Part shown: positions 49,374 through 62,095 of the stretch, piece by piece
Position numbering within the stretch: position 1 is the first letter of the stretch
How the letters are laid out: each line of letters opens with the position of its first letter
Assembly: GCA_030867875.1 (NCBI GenBank)
Contig: JAOWCC010000577.1
Location: 81,635,740 to 81,699,739 of the forward strand
Direction: 5' to 3'
Length of the DNA: 64,000 nt
Source: Actinernus sp. WN-2022
Taxonomy: Eukaryota; Cnidaria; Anthozoa; Actiniaria; Actinernidae
Translations under genes and position numbers: made by a program
Notes under the pieces: generated by a model
What the model was told of the DNA's origin: nothing
The model's input: only the letters and a program-made list of their open reading frames with translations
Databases searched by the model: none

Positions 49374-50327
49374 GTGATCTATTTAATACATTGTAAACAT
49401 ACATGTATACCAATAACATATATTAATCTAAAGTCCGACTATATTCATTAGAACCCACTTTGATTGATTCTTGTACACACCTGAGCAATTTTTTTGTAAT
49501 GGACGTCTCGTGTATGTTGCATTGTACAGACCAGGTCAGGAAATACTGTTGAGAAATAGTGAATCCCTCATATTGTTATTCAACTGAATATTTATGTGAT
49601 GGGCGCCTCCCATGTACCCCCGCGAGAGTTGTATAACCCATAAGCCTTTGCGGGCAGAAAAGAGGAAGAAAGCACATGGTCGAGTCAAATGGTTGTTCTT
49701 GTGGTTGTTTTGGGATTATTATCGCCGAACCCGGCCCAATAACACGGGAAGTTGGGTTACATTTATACCACATGAGCGGACTTGACTAAGACATACTATC
49801 AAATTATGAAATAAAAACATAGTTTGTCATATAATAGTGCGGTACTCTTGAACAGCCAATACGAATTAGTGTAGTGATAAATTAATTAGAGAAATCATGT
49901 TTAATTTTTAGCTTAATAAATTAGGTTTATGATAATACTTTTTTAATTGGATACCGTGGATAAATATAGGTTTATTGCCATATTATTACCAAAATTTGTC
50001 ATGTTTCTGTGTCTTGGAACGGGCAGCGCAATATGCAATATGCAACATGCTACATACACAAAACAACCTTTTTGTAAATAAGTGTATCGATATTTCACTC
50101 CCTACAAGTTTAAAGAAGACCTATCTTACGATACCAGTAAGTCAAATATTACTGCCGGAATATAATTTCTATGCATCCCATATTTATACACAAACACAAA
50201 TACCCTCCAAGACACATGCGTAATTGACTATACTAAATTTTGTTATAGCTAGCTAATCTCTGTAACGTTCTTACTTTAACATAACGCAAACAATAATGCT
50301 TCTCTTTGTCCATTTTTTTCATTGAAG
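49374..50327. other. Host intron
   Basis: AT-rich; I see no gene or clear repeat in it. Confidence 0.5.
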
Positions 50328-50618
50328 TCCCGAGTAAACCACCAGAAGAGGTAACATCATTGGTCGTGACATCCACTTCACTGTCCCTGAAATGGAACCC
50401 GGTACCACGCAATAAACGAAATGGTAAAATCATCAAGTACGATGTACGATACAGGAAAACTGGTGACAAGGAGCACAAAGTTAAACTGGTGGCAGCTAAC
50501 ACCACGTCTGTACGGCTGATCGACCTCAGTCCCTGCACAACGTATGACGTCAGTATTTGTGCTTTTACATCTGTGGGGAAAGGTCCATACTCAACTACGA
50601 AGCTACAAACCTTAAAAG
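50328..50618 (+). CDS. Host exon: fibronectin type III domain 5
   Basis: 291 bp, phase 1 at both ends; acceptor CATTGAAG, donor GTAACC at 50619. It reads PSKPPEEVTSLVVTSTSLSL, KWNPVPRNKRNGKIIKYDVR, LIDLSPCTTYDVSICAFTSV, GKGPYS, a clear FN3 domain. Confidence 0.92.
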
Positions 50619-50639
50619 GTAACCTCGTCATTATATTAT

Positions 50640-51300
50640 TTGTTACAATTGAATGTGCCAATGTTCCAGCTAGTCAGTTGGTTAAGTTTTATGTTACTTG
50701 TATTCTGTCTGTTCCCCTTTACGCTTGCCAAGTTTTTCACTACAGTCTACCTTAATATTTAAACCACTCCCTTGCACGTATACAGAAAAGAGTTATTCGT
50801 ATTATCCATGGACACGAAATTTCTTAGATAGAATTACTTCATTTATTTGGACTCCATTTATCGTTCTTTTTGAACGCAGTTCCAAACTTTACACCAAACT
50901 ATTCCGTAAAATTATGTCTTATCCTCAAGGCAACTTATATAACTTACTTCCTCATAATTTAACTCGTCCGTCATGTCAAATCTTGCTCAATACCCGCCTA
51001 TTTAGGTTCAGGAATCCATTTATTATATCTTGAGCTCATGATTATAAAAACTCAAACCCTAAAAAGGCTTGTAGATGATCTTGAAGCATTTAGAACTTGG
51101 TCTCGATTTTTGAATTGTTAATTTTAGCAGATTAGCAGTGCTATATCAATTTCAGCGGTATATCAAATCTCAATGAATTAATTAATTATTTGCATATTTT
51201 GTAATAACTTAATAATTGTAAACCTCGATAATTCAGTTTAGTACTGTAAGAGAGGTAAATGTAGAAATAAACGATCTAATAATATAATATAATAAGATGA
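50640..51300 (+). pseudogene. LINE RT C-terminal fragment in intron
   Basis: It contains SQLVKFYVTCILSVPLYACQ, then a frame with HSLARIQKRVIRIIHGHEIS. The pattern is the RT C-terminal region of LINEs (LYAC followed by IQKRxIRII). It ends in an AAT/ATA-rich tail near 51280-51295. It begins 22 bp inside the intron after FN3 exon 5. Confidence 0.65.
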
Positions 51301-52419
51301 ATGTTATACTGCGAAAATTATAACACATGTTGTTTTTACAATGCTTTGTTTTGTCAAGTTCATTTTAGTAGTATCTCTTTGCCTTACATCTAAAGAACTA
51401 ATGATTACCATAGTTTAATATTCCAACTAACATAGGAAGAAAAGTTACATTGGAAAGATGTTCTCGGTATATTTTTAAGTGTTAATTGTAACGCATAATT
51501 GTGCACTATTGTGCTTTCTTAGTGCTGAAGGTGTGGTTGATTTTCCTTGGTATGCATGACGTACGATACGGGGAAAAAGCACTGAATTGAGCCGCCACAC
51601 AAACTAGCTTTATCAGCGGAGAATTGGCTATTTTTCGACCTTCAAAACGTATTTCCTCTTTTTAGACGTGCACCACAAATAAATAAAATAGCAGAACTTA
51701 TTTCTCTTGAATTCAAGTTTGTATAGTCGTCGGATTGATTTAGGGTTCAGTTCTCCTTTAAATAGTCTTTATTGGATTTTTGAAAATTTTATATAATGTT
51801 ACATTTACAATGTACAATCATACAATAAAAAATAAGAAATCTGTTTGTAACAACTTACAAAAAAGAAGGTCCAATACGAATAAAACATTTGTCACATTAC
51901 AATTCTCTTGAGTTTGGAAAACTAATAAAAATATTGCATATGCATGCACACGCGTGTAGTGATATATATATATATATATATGGCTACATACATGTATATA
52001 GTTATATATATATAACTATATGTCGTGTCGTGTCGTAATATCATTGACAGCAGTATATTGAATGACAAAACGTTATAGCTTGCCAATGTTTTGTTGAGTT
52101 TTTCCCATTTTTGAAGGTGTGCCATAACTATATTTTTTTATCTCGCCACTTTTAGTTTAACGTTTTCAGAATATATTAGTAGTTTGTGAAAATCATGAAA
52201 ACATGGTGTTTTTCTATTTTTTTCTAGCCCTTTACAAAACTAGTTTATAACTTAAGTAATATAAATTCTGGAATTTCTTTCTATAAACTAACGTTTAATA
52301 TATTTGATTCTGGTAATATGATATTGAAATCTTCGAGCCATACCCTAATTTAAGAATATATAATTTTAGATTCGATAGAATCCACAAATAATATTATCCG
52401 CTATTCTTATCTTTACCAG
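51301..52419. other. Host intron, AT-rich
   Basis: Contains a TA microsatellite near 51961-51981 and a short TATATA palindrome near 52000-52020. No gene is seen. Confidence 0.5.
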
Positions 52420-52722
52420 CTATTCCGAACAGCCCATATTTAACCAACACCGAGCTTCAAGTTGACGAGTGTAAAATAAAGTTGAAGTGGTCCTATCCTA
52501 AAGATAGTGGCTGTCCTATCACGAGCCAGATAATTTACTACAGACAGGTCCACTCCACCGTCAGCAGTACAGACTGGTACAAAGAGCAAATAGAAGACAC
52601 AAGCACAAGGGAGAAGGAATTAGCTCTGATGTGTAACTCGTTCTACGACTTTGTGATAACTGCAACAAATGACATTGGAAAGACTGATAAGGACAGGAGT
52701 AACATACGACGAATTTTGATCG
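52420..52722 (+). CDS. Host exon: fibronectin type III domain 6 with GC donor
   Basis: 303 bp if it ends at a GC donor (G|GCAAGT at 52723), which keeps phase 1 like all neighbours. Otherwise it reads to a stop 5 bases later. It reads IPNSPYLTNTELQVDECKIK, LKWSYPKDSGCPITSQIIYY, LALMCNSFYDFVITATNDIG. It is a close paralogue of the exon at 47447. Confidence 0.82.
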
Positions 52723-53238
52723 GCAAGTAATCGCATTAATCTACCTTAAATATAAACGATGCAAATGTCATTTTATAGCTGAGCACCATAGATATAAGAC
52801 TAGAGCAAAAATTGACTGACTTCCGGTTTCCTTCCGCCCGATTGAAACCAAGCAGCCATTATCGAAACCTTGGCCAATAGCTAGCGATAATTTGTTGATT
52901 TCTTTCCTTTTTTCCCGTTATCTTCTTTTCTCTTCTAAACCTGTTAAATATTCGCTTGGAATAAGGTTTTCCAAGCAGTCCAAACACGTAACTAAGCGAA
53001 GGGCCGGCTCACGGCATGCTCACATGTATCAAGTCTTCAGTCGCGATTGCGCGATTTGAAAATGATCATAGCGAAGTTCAAGAACTTATCTACAATAGAC
53101 CAGTTTTACTTGGACAATTACGAAAGCTTAAAATATAATAAATGAACTCTAGCTAGATTTACTGGTAGGTGGAATATTTTCCTGATTTTATAAATTAATG
53201 TTTTCAATAGCAGAACGTAACCCGAATAACCTTGGCGA

Positions 53239-53510
53239 ATAGTCCAGTTTCGTATTCGAAAATTACCGCTGAATGCAATGAAAACTGACGCATGTACGCA
53301 GGTTTAGCCTCATTCTGAAGTTAAACATTCTTAAATACCAGCGAGAAGGTGTAAAAACGCGAAACTATAACAATACGCAGAGTTGTGAATAGCCCACCTT
53401 CTCGCTGGTATTTATGAATGTTTAACTTCAGAAGAGGCTAACCCTGCGTATACATGCGTCTGTAGTCATTGCATTCAGCGGTAATTTTCGAATACAAAAC
53501 TGGACTATTT
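53239..53510. repeat. Foldback inverted repeat, long arms
   Basis: The left arm starts AATAGTCCAGTTTCGTATTC and continues to CCAGCGAGAAGGTG; the right arm is its inverse, ending GAATACAAAACTGGACTATT. Arms are about 115 bp and the loop about 40 bp. Confidence 0.75.
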
Positions 53511-55998
53511 CAAGTGCGAAGTGAAATTTGGGAGCTATTTTTGAAGCTGTTACGAAATGTTATCACGACATAAAGGTTTGAAAGAATCAGGGAGACGTGA
53601 AGGAATTAAAATAGCTTAAAGGTCTATATAAATGTATTTACAACAAATTATCAATAAAACATTTCTTTATTTGCTCAAGAAACAGATCGAAATCATTTCT
53701 GACTTACCTCATGTCATTGCCATATTTTACGGTTTAGTAAACGATTCTAAAATTTACAACTCCTAAAATTCTCTTAACCAGTTTTATTGATAGGTTTGGA
53801 TCCTGTTATTTGTGGTATGATATTTTAGTTAATAGTTTTATCAAACGTACGTTCGGCTAATTTATAATTGTTGGTAAACGTTTGACTTCACGTTTCTTTC
53901 CTTCTTAAAGGTTATTTCTATGCTATTTAAAATATCATAATTCTGTCAAAACTGCTGAATAGCTTCGTAAAAACCAAAATAGTTAGCAGATATGGACATA
54001 CCTATATGAACAACATCACTTTATTGCGAAACCTAGTTTCCTCAGTAATTTCGTAGATAACGAGCCACGATATATAAAGTTTTGAATATTTAATTTTAAA
54101 AGTTAAATTTTGTGTAATTTCAGCTCAAAACAGCTTGCAGTTTTCCTCATTTTGAAGAAGTTCGCCTCATCTGGACTCTGGAAATTTACCGGCATTATTA
54201 CACACAGCAGTTATTAAAAAGCGATTCGATGCTCAAACTGTTATTGTGCAGTTAACCCTATCCGTATGAATACTTTCATTCTGGTCTTTGAAACGCTATA
54301 CTTTGAAACGTTATAGTCTAACAATCCTATCAGTCCAGACTTCAAAGTGTGATAAAACGGAGAACGGAATAATTGCGCTGTTAAATATCGAGCTGAATGT
54401 TTTCAACGCTCTGGCTGTGTTCTAGAATCACCAACTGACATTAGTATAAATTCATCAGTGAATATAGAGATTCCTGTGCTCTGATTGGTCGAGAATTACG
54501 TCATTCGTCGCTACATTCACCTGCACAGCGCACATATATAAGCCACATCCCAAACTGTTCAAAATCGGATTAAAAATCATACACACATATCGCCGCATCT
54601 ACAACGCATTTAACATTGAACCACTTGATTGCCCTTGTCGAAGAAACGTTTTTGCAACACAAATACGAAATCAACGCTGAAAGCTTTATTTTCATGTACA
54701 ACTAGATTTATGAGAACGTTCGTGACGTCTGTTTTCTCCACACGGCTCCTGGCTGGCTATTAGACGACACTCGACTGGGATGCCGAGAAATTGTGCAAGC
54801 ATCCGTTTGACAATCCGTTTGACAATCTCGAATTTTCCGCGATCCCGTTTCTCCAATCTAGTGAGATGCTCGAACTCCAAAAATATTTCAAGGTTGTTTT
54901 GTCGCATTTCGGAGGAATCGTATTACAAAACCGTGTAACTAGATTTAGTTCAAAAGTTATCCTTGAAAAGGCGAAAACATAATCCGAATAGGTATGCGGG
55001 AAACGCCGTCAAGAGCTCTCGTTTTAGAATTTCCCAATTCCCAACTATGTTTTTTGCAGCTGAGATATCAATTGCCATTTTGTTAAAATATTAGACAAAT
55101 CGAATAAATTCTTCTTGAGTTTGAGCTTTTTAAAAACTATTTTGGTTGAAAAACGAAAGCGTAGAAAATAGCAATTTAAAAAATCTAACCGTCTGGCGTC
55201 AACAATTTGCGAGATCTCGGCCAATCATTTCTCATCACAGTGTAACTATCTCTCAAGATTTCCCGCCAATGTTGATTTCCGTTTAAAGTACGCGCCGCAT
55301 CGAGACATTTTATAGCATATTCCAGTTTTCTTATGACTTGGAAAATTAGAAAGACAAAAAGACCTTGAGTGACAACGCCAAGGCGAACACCTATTAAATG
55401 ACAAAAGAAGGGCACAGAAATCAAAGGCCTTGAATGCCAACGACAGCGATTTGCAGGAGTCTGAAACAGCACGGCAAATAGCGAGATCGTGGTGTTGGTT
55501 TCAAGCGATTCAGAGTTTATGTTTCCATCTAAGCTTTATTTCTTGGAAACAAATCTCTCGGCTGGTTCCTATCAATTCTTCTTGAGGTTCAGATGTGGAC
55601 TCACTCGGCACGCTGTCTGAACCCTTGTCGGGTTTTGCAAGGCTCGTAGTCGTATGCATTGTTTGGCCTTTTTGGAAGGCATAAGGCCAACAACCCATGG
55701 AATTATGGAATCGTCGGTGGAAAATCTTTTCTCAATAAACGTAAACATTGGTCAATTTCGTTACGGGCGAGTGAGCACATGTCATGTGTTAATTGATCTG
55801 CTGTCAATCAAACAGAACCTTTTACTTCCGGTTAAAAACTTCCTTTTGCGATTTCTCCGTCAATATTGTTTTTTTTAACAGAGATTTTGGTATGTGAAAA
55901 ATTGCTACCAAAACTACATTTCTGTGGGAAAATATTTTCTCCCATCTTTTCAATTTTGAAGGTATCCGGTAACCTTAAAAAAAGGAAATTGAGAACTT

Positions 55999-56062
55999 CG
56001 TATCACCGTATCACTGTATCACCGTATCACTGTATCTTGGTATCACTGTATCATTGTATCTT
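55999..56062 (+). repeat. 8-bp tandem repeat
   Basis: About eight copies of GTATCACC/GTATCACT/GTATCTTG units. Confidence 0.8.
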
Positions 56063-56643
56063 GTAACACTTATATACCAATCCATTATTGTCTAGTTTTA
56101 ATTTCTCTGATATTCACTGATGCAATTATAGTAAAACAATTATTCTCTGAAGTCGAAGTGACTATTGGTGAATATTTACCTCGACTTCATATCTCCTCTG
56201 CATGGGTTAAATCTCGACATTTTAGGTCGTAAAAAGATCTCCTAACAGCTTCAAATATAGCCCCGAATTCTCAGTTCGATCCCGAAATTCGACATGATCA
56301 TTTCTCCGTTCCCTTTCCACCGGCCCGGGATACATTGTATGTTCTGCCAACGCAAATATTAACTTATAAGATCAGGAAAATATGTGACCTTCTCGTAAAT
56401 GCATGTAGAGTTCATTTACTTTATTATAAGCTTTCTTGATTGTTCTAGTAAACTGTTTTATTGTAGATAAATTCTTGAACTTCAAATCTACTACACAAGT
56501 CTTCGCTATGATGATTTTCAAATCGCGCGATCGCGACTATCGGCTGTAGTTGCATTTTAATAAATTTACCCATACTCATAATGCACCCGATATTGTTATA
56601 TAGTTGGCGAGGGGGGTCAACGTTTTTGTTTTTGCTGTATATG

Positions 56644-56818
56644 CCAAAAAGGTTGTCCTTGACAAACGTACTAATATAAGTATATACTGTAAGTACCTTT
56701 TTGTGGAATAATGCTAATATCAATATGGGATGTAGTCCAAAATATATTTTCTGATTATTCCAAGTATATACAGTATATACTTATATTAGTATGTTTTTTT
56801 CTAGGACAACCTTTTTGG
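56644..56818. repeat. Foldback inverted repeat
   Basis: CCAAAAAGGTTGTCCTTGAC and ACTAATATAAGTATATACTG on the left are mirrored at 56767-56818 (CAGTATATACTTATATTAGT, GGACAACCTTTTTGG). Confidence 0.75.
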
Positions 56819-57509
56819 GATTGACTGTGTATATATAATATATATGTTATTAACATGCAATGGCTGCCAAGATTCAATATAAAAAGATAACAGTCTATGG
56901 CTAAGTACTAACTATATATTACTTTCCTCAATGTATTTTCCCACGTTACTATTACTGGTTTTCTTCAGCTCTTCGACTATCAATAATAAATGAGCTGTTT
57001 TGACTCATAACATACATGTCATTTAACAAAAGAAATTTTCGATTATTTATACCCCATCACAGCTTCCAGTTAACATGGTTCAGTACAACGATTCGACAAA
57101 GACGAACTTTTTACTTTACAGAAATTATCGTCGTACATGCTTCGATACAATAAACACCAATAAATGGTAGTAACACGACTTCAGATATATACAACGGAAA
57201 ACATGAAGGACGGAATGCAGGTCAACATCTTTGGGGAACGATACACTGGGTTTTATAAGCATTAGTTGATAACTGCCGAAAATATTGAACAAGGTGTTGC
57301 AAGGTGTTAATTTTAAAAGTCAGTTCTTCTAATACGACAAAGAAACGCTAGCTGATCTTGTTTCCTGCGGCAGTTTGAAAACACTTATCAACTTTAGTGG
57401 ACACAATCCAGTGTCACATATCAAACAACCTTACTTTTTATTGATATTTCAAACTTAGAAGAATATAGAAGAACAAGTTATGAAATACGAAATTGTGATT
57501 CTCAACTAG

Positions 57510-57785
57510 GTTCAGCAAATGAGGAAAGCAGAATGGTAAAGGCAACTTCGAAGAGCTCGCAAAGCATTCTGGTATCATGGAAGTCACAAGCGGTGGTTGA
57601 CGGTTACGAAGTTGTTTACAAAGATACCACGAAAACCTCACGGCTGTTCATCAACGGTTCAACCTCTTCTGAATATTTACTGGAGGGATTAAAAAAGTAC
57701 ACTGACTACCAGATTACAGTAATGTCGGTGAAAGGCCACAAGAAAAGACTGGTTGGCGTTGAACACATGAAAACAGACGAAGACG
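57510..57785 (+). CDS. Host exon: fibronectin type III domain 7
   Basis: 276 bp, phase 1 at both ends; acceptor CTCAACTAG, donor GTGAGC at 57786. It reads MVKATSKSSQSILVSWKSQA, VVDGYEVVYKDTT, LLEGLKKYTDYQITVMSVKG. It is a short FN3 domain. Confidence 0.88.
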
Positions 57786-58985
57786 GTGAGCTCCAGATTG
57801 AAAGTCAATATTTTCTTTAAACTACACCTACGTTAAACATTCACAAAGCAACATACTTGATCTGACCTTGAAAAAGAAAAGAAAACGTTTTCACATGCTA
57901 ACGGGTGTGTCCACATCTTTGCTAGGATCTAATATTACTATAGCCGGTTCGATCTAATATTACTATAGCCGTTAAAGTGTGTTTAAGGCCTATGAGGTTA
58001 TTATTGATTGGAATCTCAGAATTGCGTACATAATGGTGGCTAAACAAAATTCGATCCGGTTTAATATTGACACCGTAATCACGCCTTAAAGTTCGCAAAT
58101 CCACCACGCCCTTCCAAGTTGGCCGCGTACTGGTTGAATTGTAACTCGTGACGTAAAACCGGGAATCGAATCGAAATTTGACTGTTTTGTTTGCGTTTTG
58201 AACTAAAATCTTCGGATCTTGGGTTTTAGATTTAGAACAAAAGAAGAACAATAGGAAAAGTATATGGATGCAAAGGAATTTGTCATGAAGCGCGAGTTAA
58301 GAGGTCCATGGATGAAAACGGCAAAAACCTTATCTTTCTAGTATCAGCATACTATGCTGTCACTGGTCACTGAAACAACATGTACACAATATGTACATTC
58401 AAGAGTTCTCCTCGTTGGCTCTTTACTTCACTCTACACAACCTATATCCTGTCCCATATGTACATGTCATGACGTCATTAAACATCAACTGGAAGTGAAT
58501 ACAAATTTGACATGTGTACATTATGTTGGCTTCTTTGTTAGAGTCACCGGCCATCTGTGGAAAGTAGTTCTTGCTTCACTGATACAAACACTGGCTGTCG
58601 TTGCCCAGTCCGCCGATATCCCGCTTGTGCACGAGTCAATTTTGATTGAAGGTGGCTTGGCCACCTGCTGAGTATCCGGAATTCGGAACTGCTTTTAAAC
58701 ATATTTAGCATATTAAAATATGCTAAAAGTTCCTCTTTTACTTGACTCCGTTTGGTAATTTCAGCAACAATTAGTTGCCATAGCGGACCATAACTTTCCG
58801 CTATGGCACTATCATATCACTATCATACGATGCAGACAGTTTGTTTTCTTTCATCTTCTCCAGCAATCATCAATCACCTGCCTTCACATATCTGTCTGCC
58901 GCATGATGCTTCTTATCCACGTAATCTTTTTTAGCCTGCTTCTTCTCTACATCGCGGACTTTGTCCTGCTGATATCTAACCTATT
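57786..58985. other. Non-coding interval
   Basis: The 58354-58671 open frame has no motif and no clear splice context. A short direct repeat GGTTCGATCTAATATTACTATAGCC occurs at about 57926-57970 (two copies in part). Otherwise I see nothing. Confidence 0.4.
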
Positions 58986-60480
58986 CTTACTCACCATTAG
59001 AATCAGAAAACTCGGGTAGTATATTTAAAAACCGCCAGCGAATTTGAATTTCGCAGCTCTAAAGGCAAACTATTCCAGTCATTCAGTGCTTGGTATTTAA
59101 ATCGTTGTTTACCCCAGTTCCTTTGGGCCTTATCTAAATGTATATTGTTTCTTTGCCTGGTATTATATCTATGGATTTCTTTATTTATAGGATTAGATTG
59201 AAATCAAAATCAATGAGTCCATTTAATAGTTTATATATACACTGTAGTGCATCGGTGTAATTTTCTCCTTTGTTCCAATGTTCCGTCTAGTCTAGCTTCG
59301 CGATGGCTTCTGTTGCAGAGGAGAATATGGGAACATCTAGTATTACCTTAGCAGCTTTGTTTTGGATTATTCGTAGCGAGTTCATAAGTGTGATGTTATC
59401 TTTGTCGCCCCACACGATGTCAGCATAATCTAAGATTGGCAGAATCAATGTATTGTACAGTGTTAGCCGGGAATGCTGGGTAGAAAATGACTAATGCGCT
59501 TTAGTAGCCCTATTCGCTGATTGGCTTTTGAGACTATGGTTTGAACATGGTCAGACCAAGTCATCGTTTGGGTGATAGTTACTCCTAAATATTTAATTGT
59601 GTCAGTGCGATCGAGCGTGATGTTATCTATAATAAGGGAGATACTGCTACATCTTTCGAGAACTTTCAATGAGAAGAAAGTTCGACTTTTTGTCATTCAA
59701 AGTTAGAAGATTGTCGTTAAACCATTTGACAACATTGGCCAAATTCCTATCAAGCTTCTGTTCAACATCTTTTACGGATGACGAGGAGAAGTAGATGACA
59801 GTATCGTCAGCGTACATAATAATAATAATAATAATAAATCTTTTGAGAGGAGGCCTCCGTCACTTATGCAAAAGTGGTTTTCAGGAGGGTCCTCTGTAAC
59901 ATAAAATTAAAATTAAAAAGATAAAATGGACATAGAATAATATATAAAAATATTAATAAGAAAGAACGATCATAAAAAGATAAAACTAGCATAAATACTG
60001 ATTAATTAAAAACTTATTTATATTTCTTTTAAACATCAACTTAGGCATGAGCTTTTTAAATTCATTTGGCAGAGAAGCCCAATCGTTTGTTGCCCTAAAG
60101 TATGTAGCACGTCTTCCCCATTCTGTCCTCGGCTTGGGGAGTCTCGGCAGATATCCGTTCCTAGTATTATGACCATGCGACTGACTTAAAGTAGTTTTGA
60201 AAATATTAAAGTGTTCTGGAATAGCCCCTTTAATTGCATTCTGAACGGCAACACATCGATGTCCAAAACGCCTTCCGACCAATGGGATCCATTTAAGATA
60301 GATACTTCACACGATTTAAGGCAGTTTGGCAGATTGTTAATGTAAACCAGGAAAAGCAAAGGACCAAGAATACTTTCTGAGGTACTCCAACTGGAACGTG
60401 TTTCGAGGATGAGTGGTAGTTGTCGGCTGCAGTTACTATAGTTAATTTCAGATCCTTCATTGGTCAACATTGGTATACTG
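58986..60480 (-). mobile_element. LINE relic, split by a second LINE
   Basis: Leftward RT motifs in order: SILGPLLFLVYINNLPNCLK (about 60300-60370), then YADDTVIYFSSSSVKDVEQK (about 59755-59818), YLGVTITQTMTWSDH (about 59550-59590), YADIVWGDKDN (about 59400-59440). Frames change several times. The gap between the first two motifs is filled by the insertion at 59817-60288. Confidence 0.8.
59817..60288 (-). mobile_element. 5'-truncated LINE with (ATT)n tail, nested
   Basis: Leftward frame 60282-59986 reads VGRRFGHRCVAVQNAIKGAI, then RNGYLPRLPKPRTEWGRRAT and SLPNEFKKLM, a typical LINE RT C-terminal end. It is followed by a 3' UTR and an (ATT)n tail (AAT repeats at 59817-59837 on the plus strand). 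It is inserted just before the YADD motif of the host LINE. Confidence 0.75.
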
Positions 60481-61135
60481 GTATATTGGTATACAAGTAG
60501 TGGTCTTCAAAACAGAAACTCAACAGTACCATATTCTAGTGCTGTATTGTTGTAAAGTAATATTTATACTATATAAAAACACAGTAACTTTAATTGTGTT
60601 GTCCTCTGATGGAATGTTAAGATTCAAATAAATGACAGAATGTTACAAACCTAATTTTTTATCCTCCTCAGAACATATGGATGTTAAAGATTTCTGCGTG
60701 ACGTTGGTTTTGAATTAAAATAATGTTGTGTTTAACTAATATTATATGTACATATGTTTTATTGAATACTCTGTGAGCAGAATTTATTTTTTGCTTTCAG
60801 AGGGAGGTACTCCCATAAGCTATACGAGGATCTGCCTCCCAAAAGGGTATGGTTTTCAAGCTGTTTTAATCTGAAATAGTGTATACAGCGTTTAGAGTTT
60901 AGGTTCGGAAAACTGTATGGAAAATCATTCATATAATTTGGTCAGAAATGGGGCCAGGGCTTGGAGATCCAGGTTGCAAACCCTCACCAAATTTACGGAG
61001 AGTATCCCCCGCCCTCCCTCCAGGTTCTCATGTTTACATATGTATTACAAGCATACATGCAGTAGACACAAGTACCCACTGGGTGCCTATTTTTCAGTCT
61101 GGCTATAGCGGTGCTTTACATCACCAAGCGTAACA
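60481..61135. other. Non-coding interval
   Basis: No gene is seen. Open frames at 60917-61133 lack motifs. Confidence 0.4.
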
Positions 61136-62095
61136 CACAGCGCAACCCTGTCAGTTATTCTCTTGCACTAGTACATCATCAAGCTCAACAGGACTGGCAT
61201 CAGCAATAACTCTGCTGTGTGCCTCTTTATCAGAATAAGCCATCACTGATGCGTTAGCCAGCTGTTCTTTATATACTTAATAAATACTTCTTCTTGTTCC
61301 CTGCCCCATACAAACTGTTCTCCGTTTCGTGATATCGCTCTCAGGGGCTCGGTAGTTGAAAAACCGGTTATGAAACGTGCACTGAATTCCACCATTCCTA
61401 AGAAGCTTCCAATCTCTGAAGGTTATGTTGGACGAGCAGTTTCGACAATCGCTCGTACGTTTTCCTTTCTTGGATCAATACTATACTTTGTAAGCAGAAG
61501 CCCCTGAATACTACTGTGTTTATCCAGAATGTGCATTTCTCAGTCCTCAGTGTTAACTGTCAATCTTCTAGTCTATCAAGTACCTTGTAAAATTCCTATG
61601 TTCCTATGTCCCATGCATTACCAATTCATCAGCAATACTAACAATATCATAAAGATCTCTCCCGTCTGTCTGATAATGTGCTGGTATTTATCTGCTGCGG
61701 CAATTACTCCAATCGTTTGTAAGGGAACACTCCTTCATGTGTCGCGAAGGTTGTTATTTCCCTTGAGTCTTCATGTAGTTCAATTTGGTGGAAACAAAGA
61801 TCTAATTTTGAAAAGACAAAACTACCATCCTCGAGCACTTCATCAACTGTGGGTATTTTCCGAAGTGAGAAGGGAACATGCCGTACTTTCTGAGCTGCTG
61901 GGATGACCTTTGGATCTATGTTTAGTTTAAGCTGATAATCTTTCAGCTTGCCAATCCATTTAAAAATGATAGGGGGCTTCGCCTTAACTTACTCTGCAAT
62001 GTTCTCGTGTTCAGTCTTACCATCAGCTATACCCGTACCAACAACTGGTCCAATCTGCAGGATATATCATGTTGTTCGGCGGCTAAATGTCCTAG
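61136..62095 (-). pseudogene. Degenerate Ty3/Gypsy-type reverse transcriptase region
   Basis: Leftward reading of about 61830-61990 gives KVIPAAQKVRHVPFSLRK and PTVDEVLEDGSFVFSKLDLC, FHQIELHEDSREITTFATHE, matching the Gypsy RT core (xPTIDEVL...FSxLDxxxGFxQIxLxxxS...TFxT). Downstream segments cover the RT C-terminal and RNase H joining region with many stops. It is heavily decayed. Confidence 0.7.

Larger units (their letters stand above)
52723..57509. other. Large host intron with repeats
   Basis: No exon is seen. It holds foldbacks at 53239-53510 and 56644-56818 and an 8-bp tandem repeat at 55999-56062. Short open frames at 54692-54982, 55185-55878 and 56445-56723 lack motifs. Confidence 0.5.

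Noticed and set aside
55185..55878. Several open frames of 62-95 aa in the large intron
   Set aside because: Overlapping on both strands, low complexity, no motif.
58354..58671. 105-aa open frame
   Set aside because: No motif, no splice context and no homologue I recognise; likely chance.
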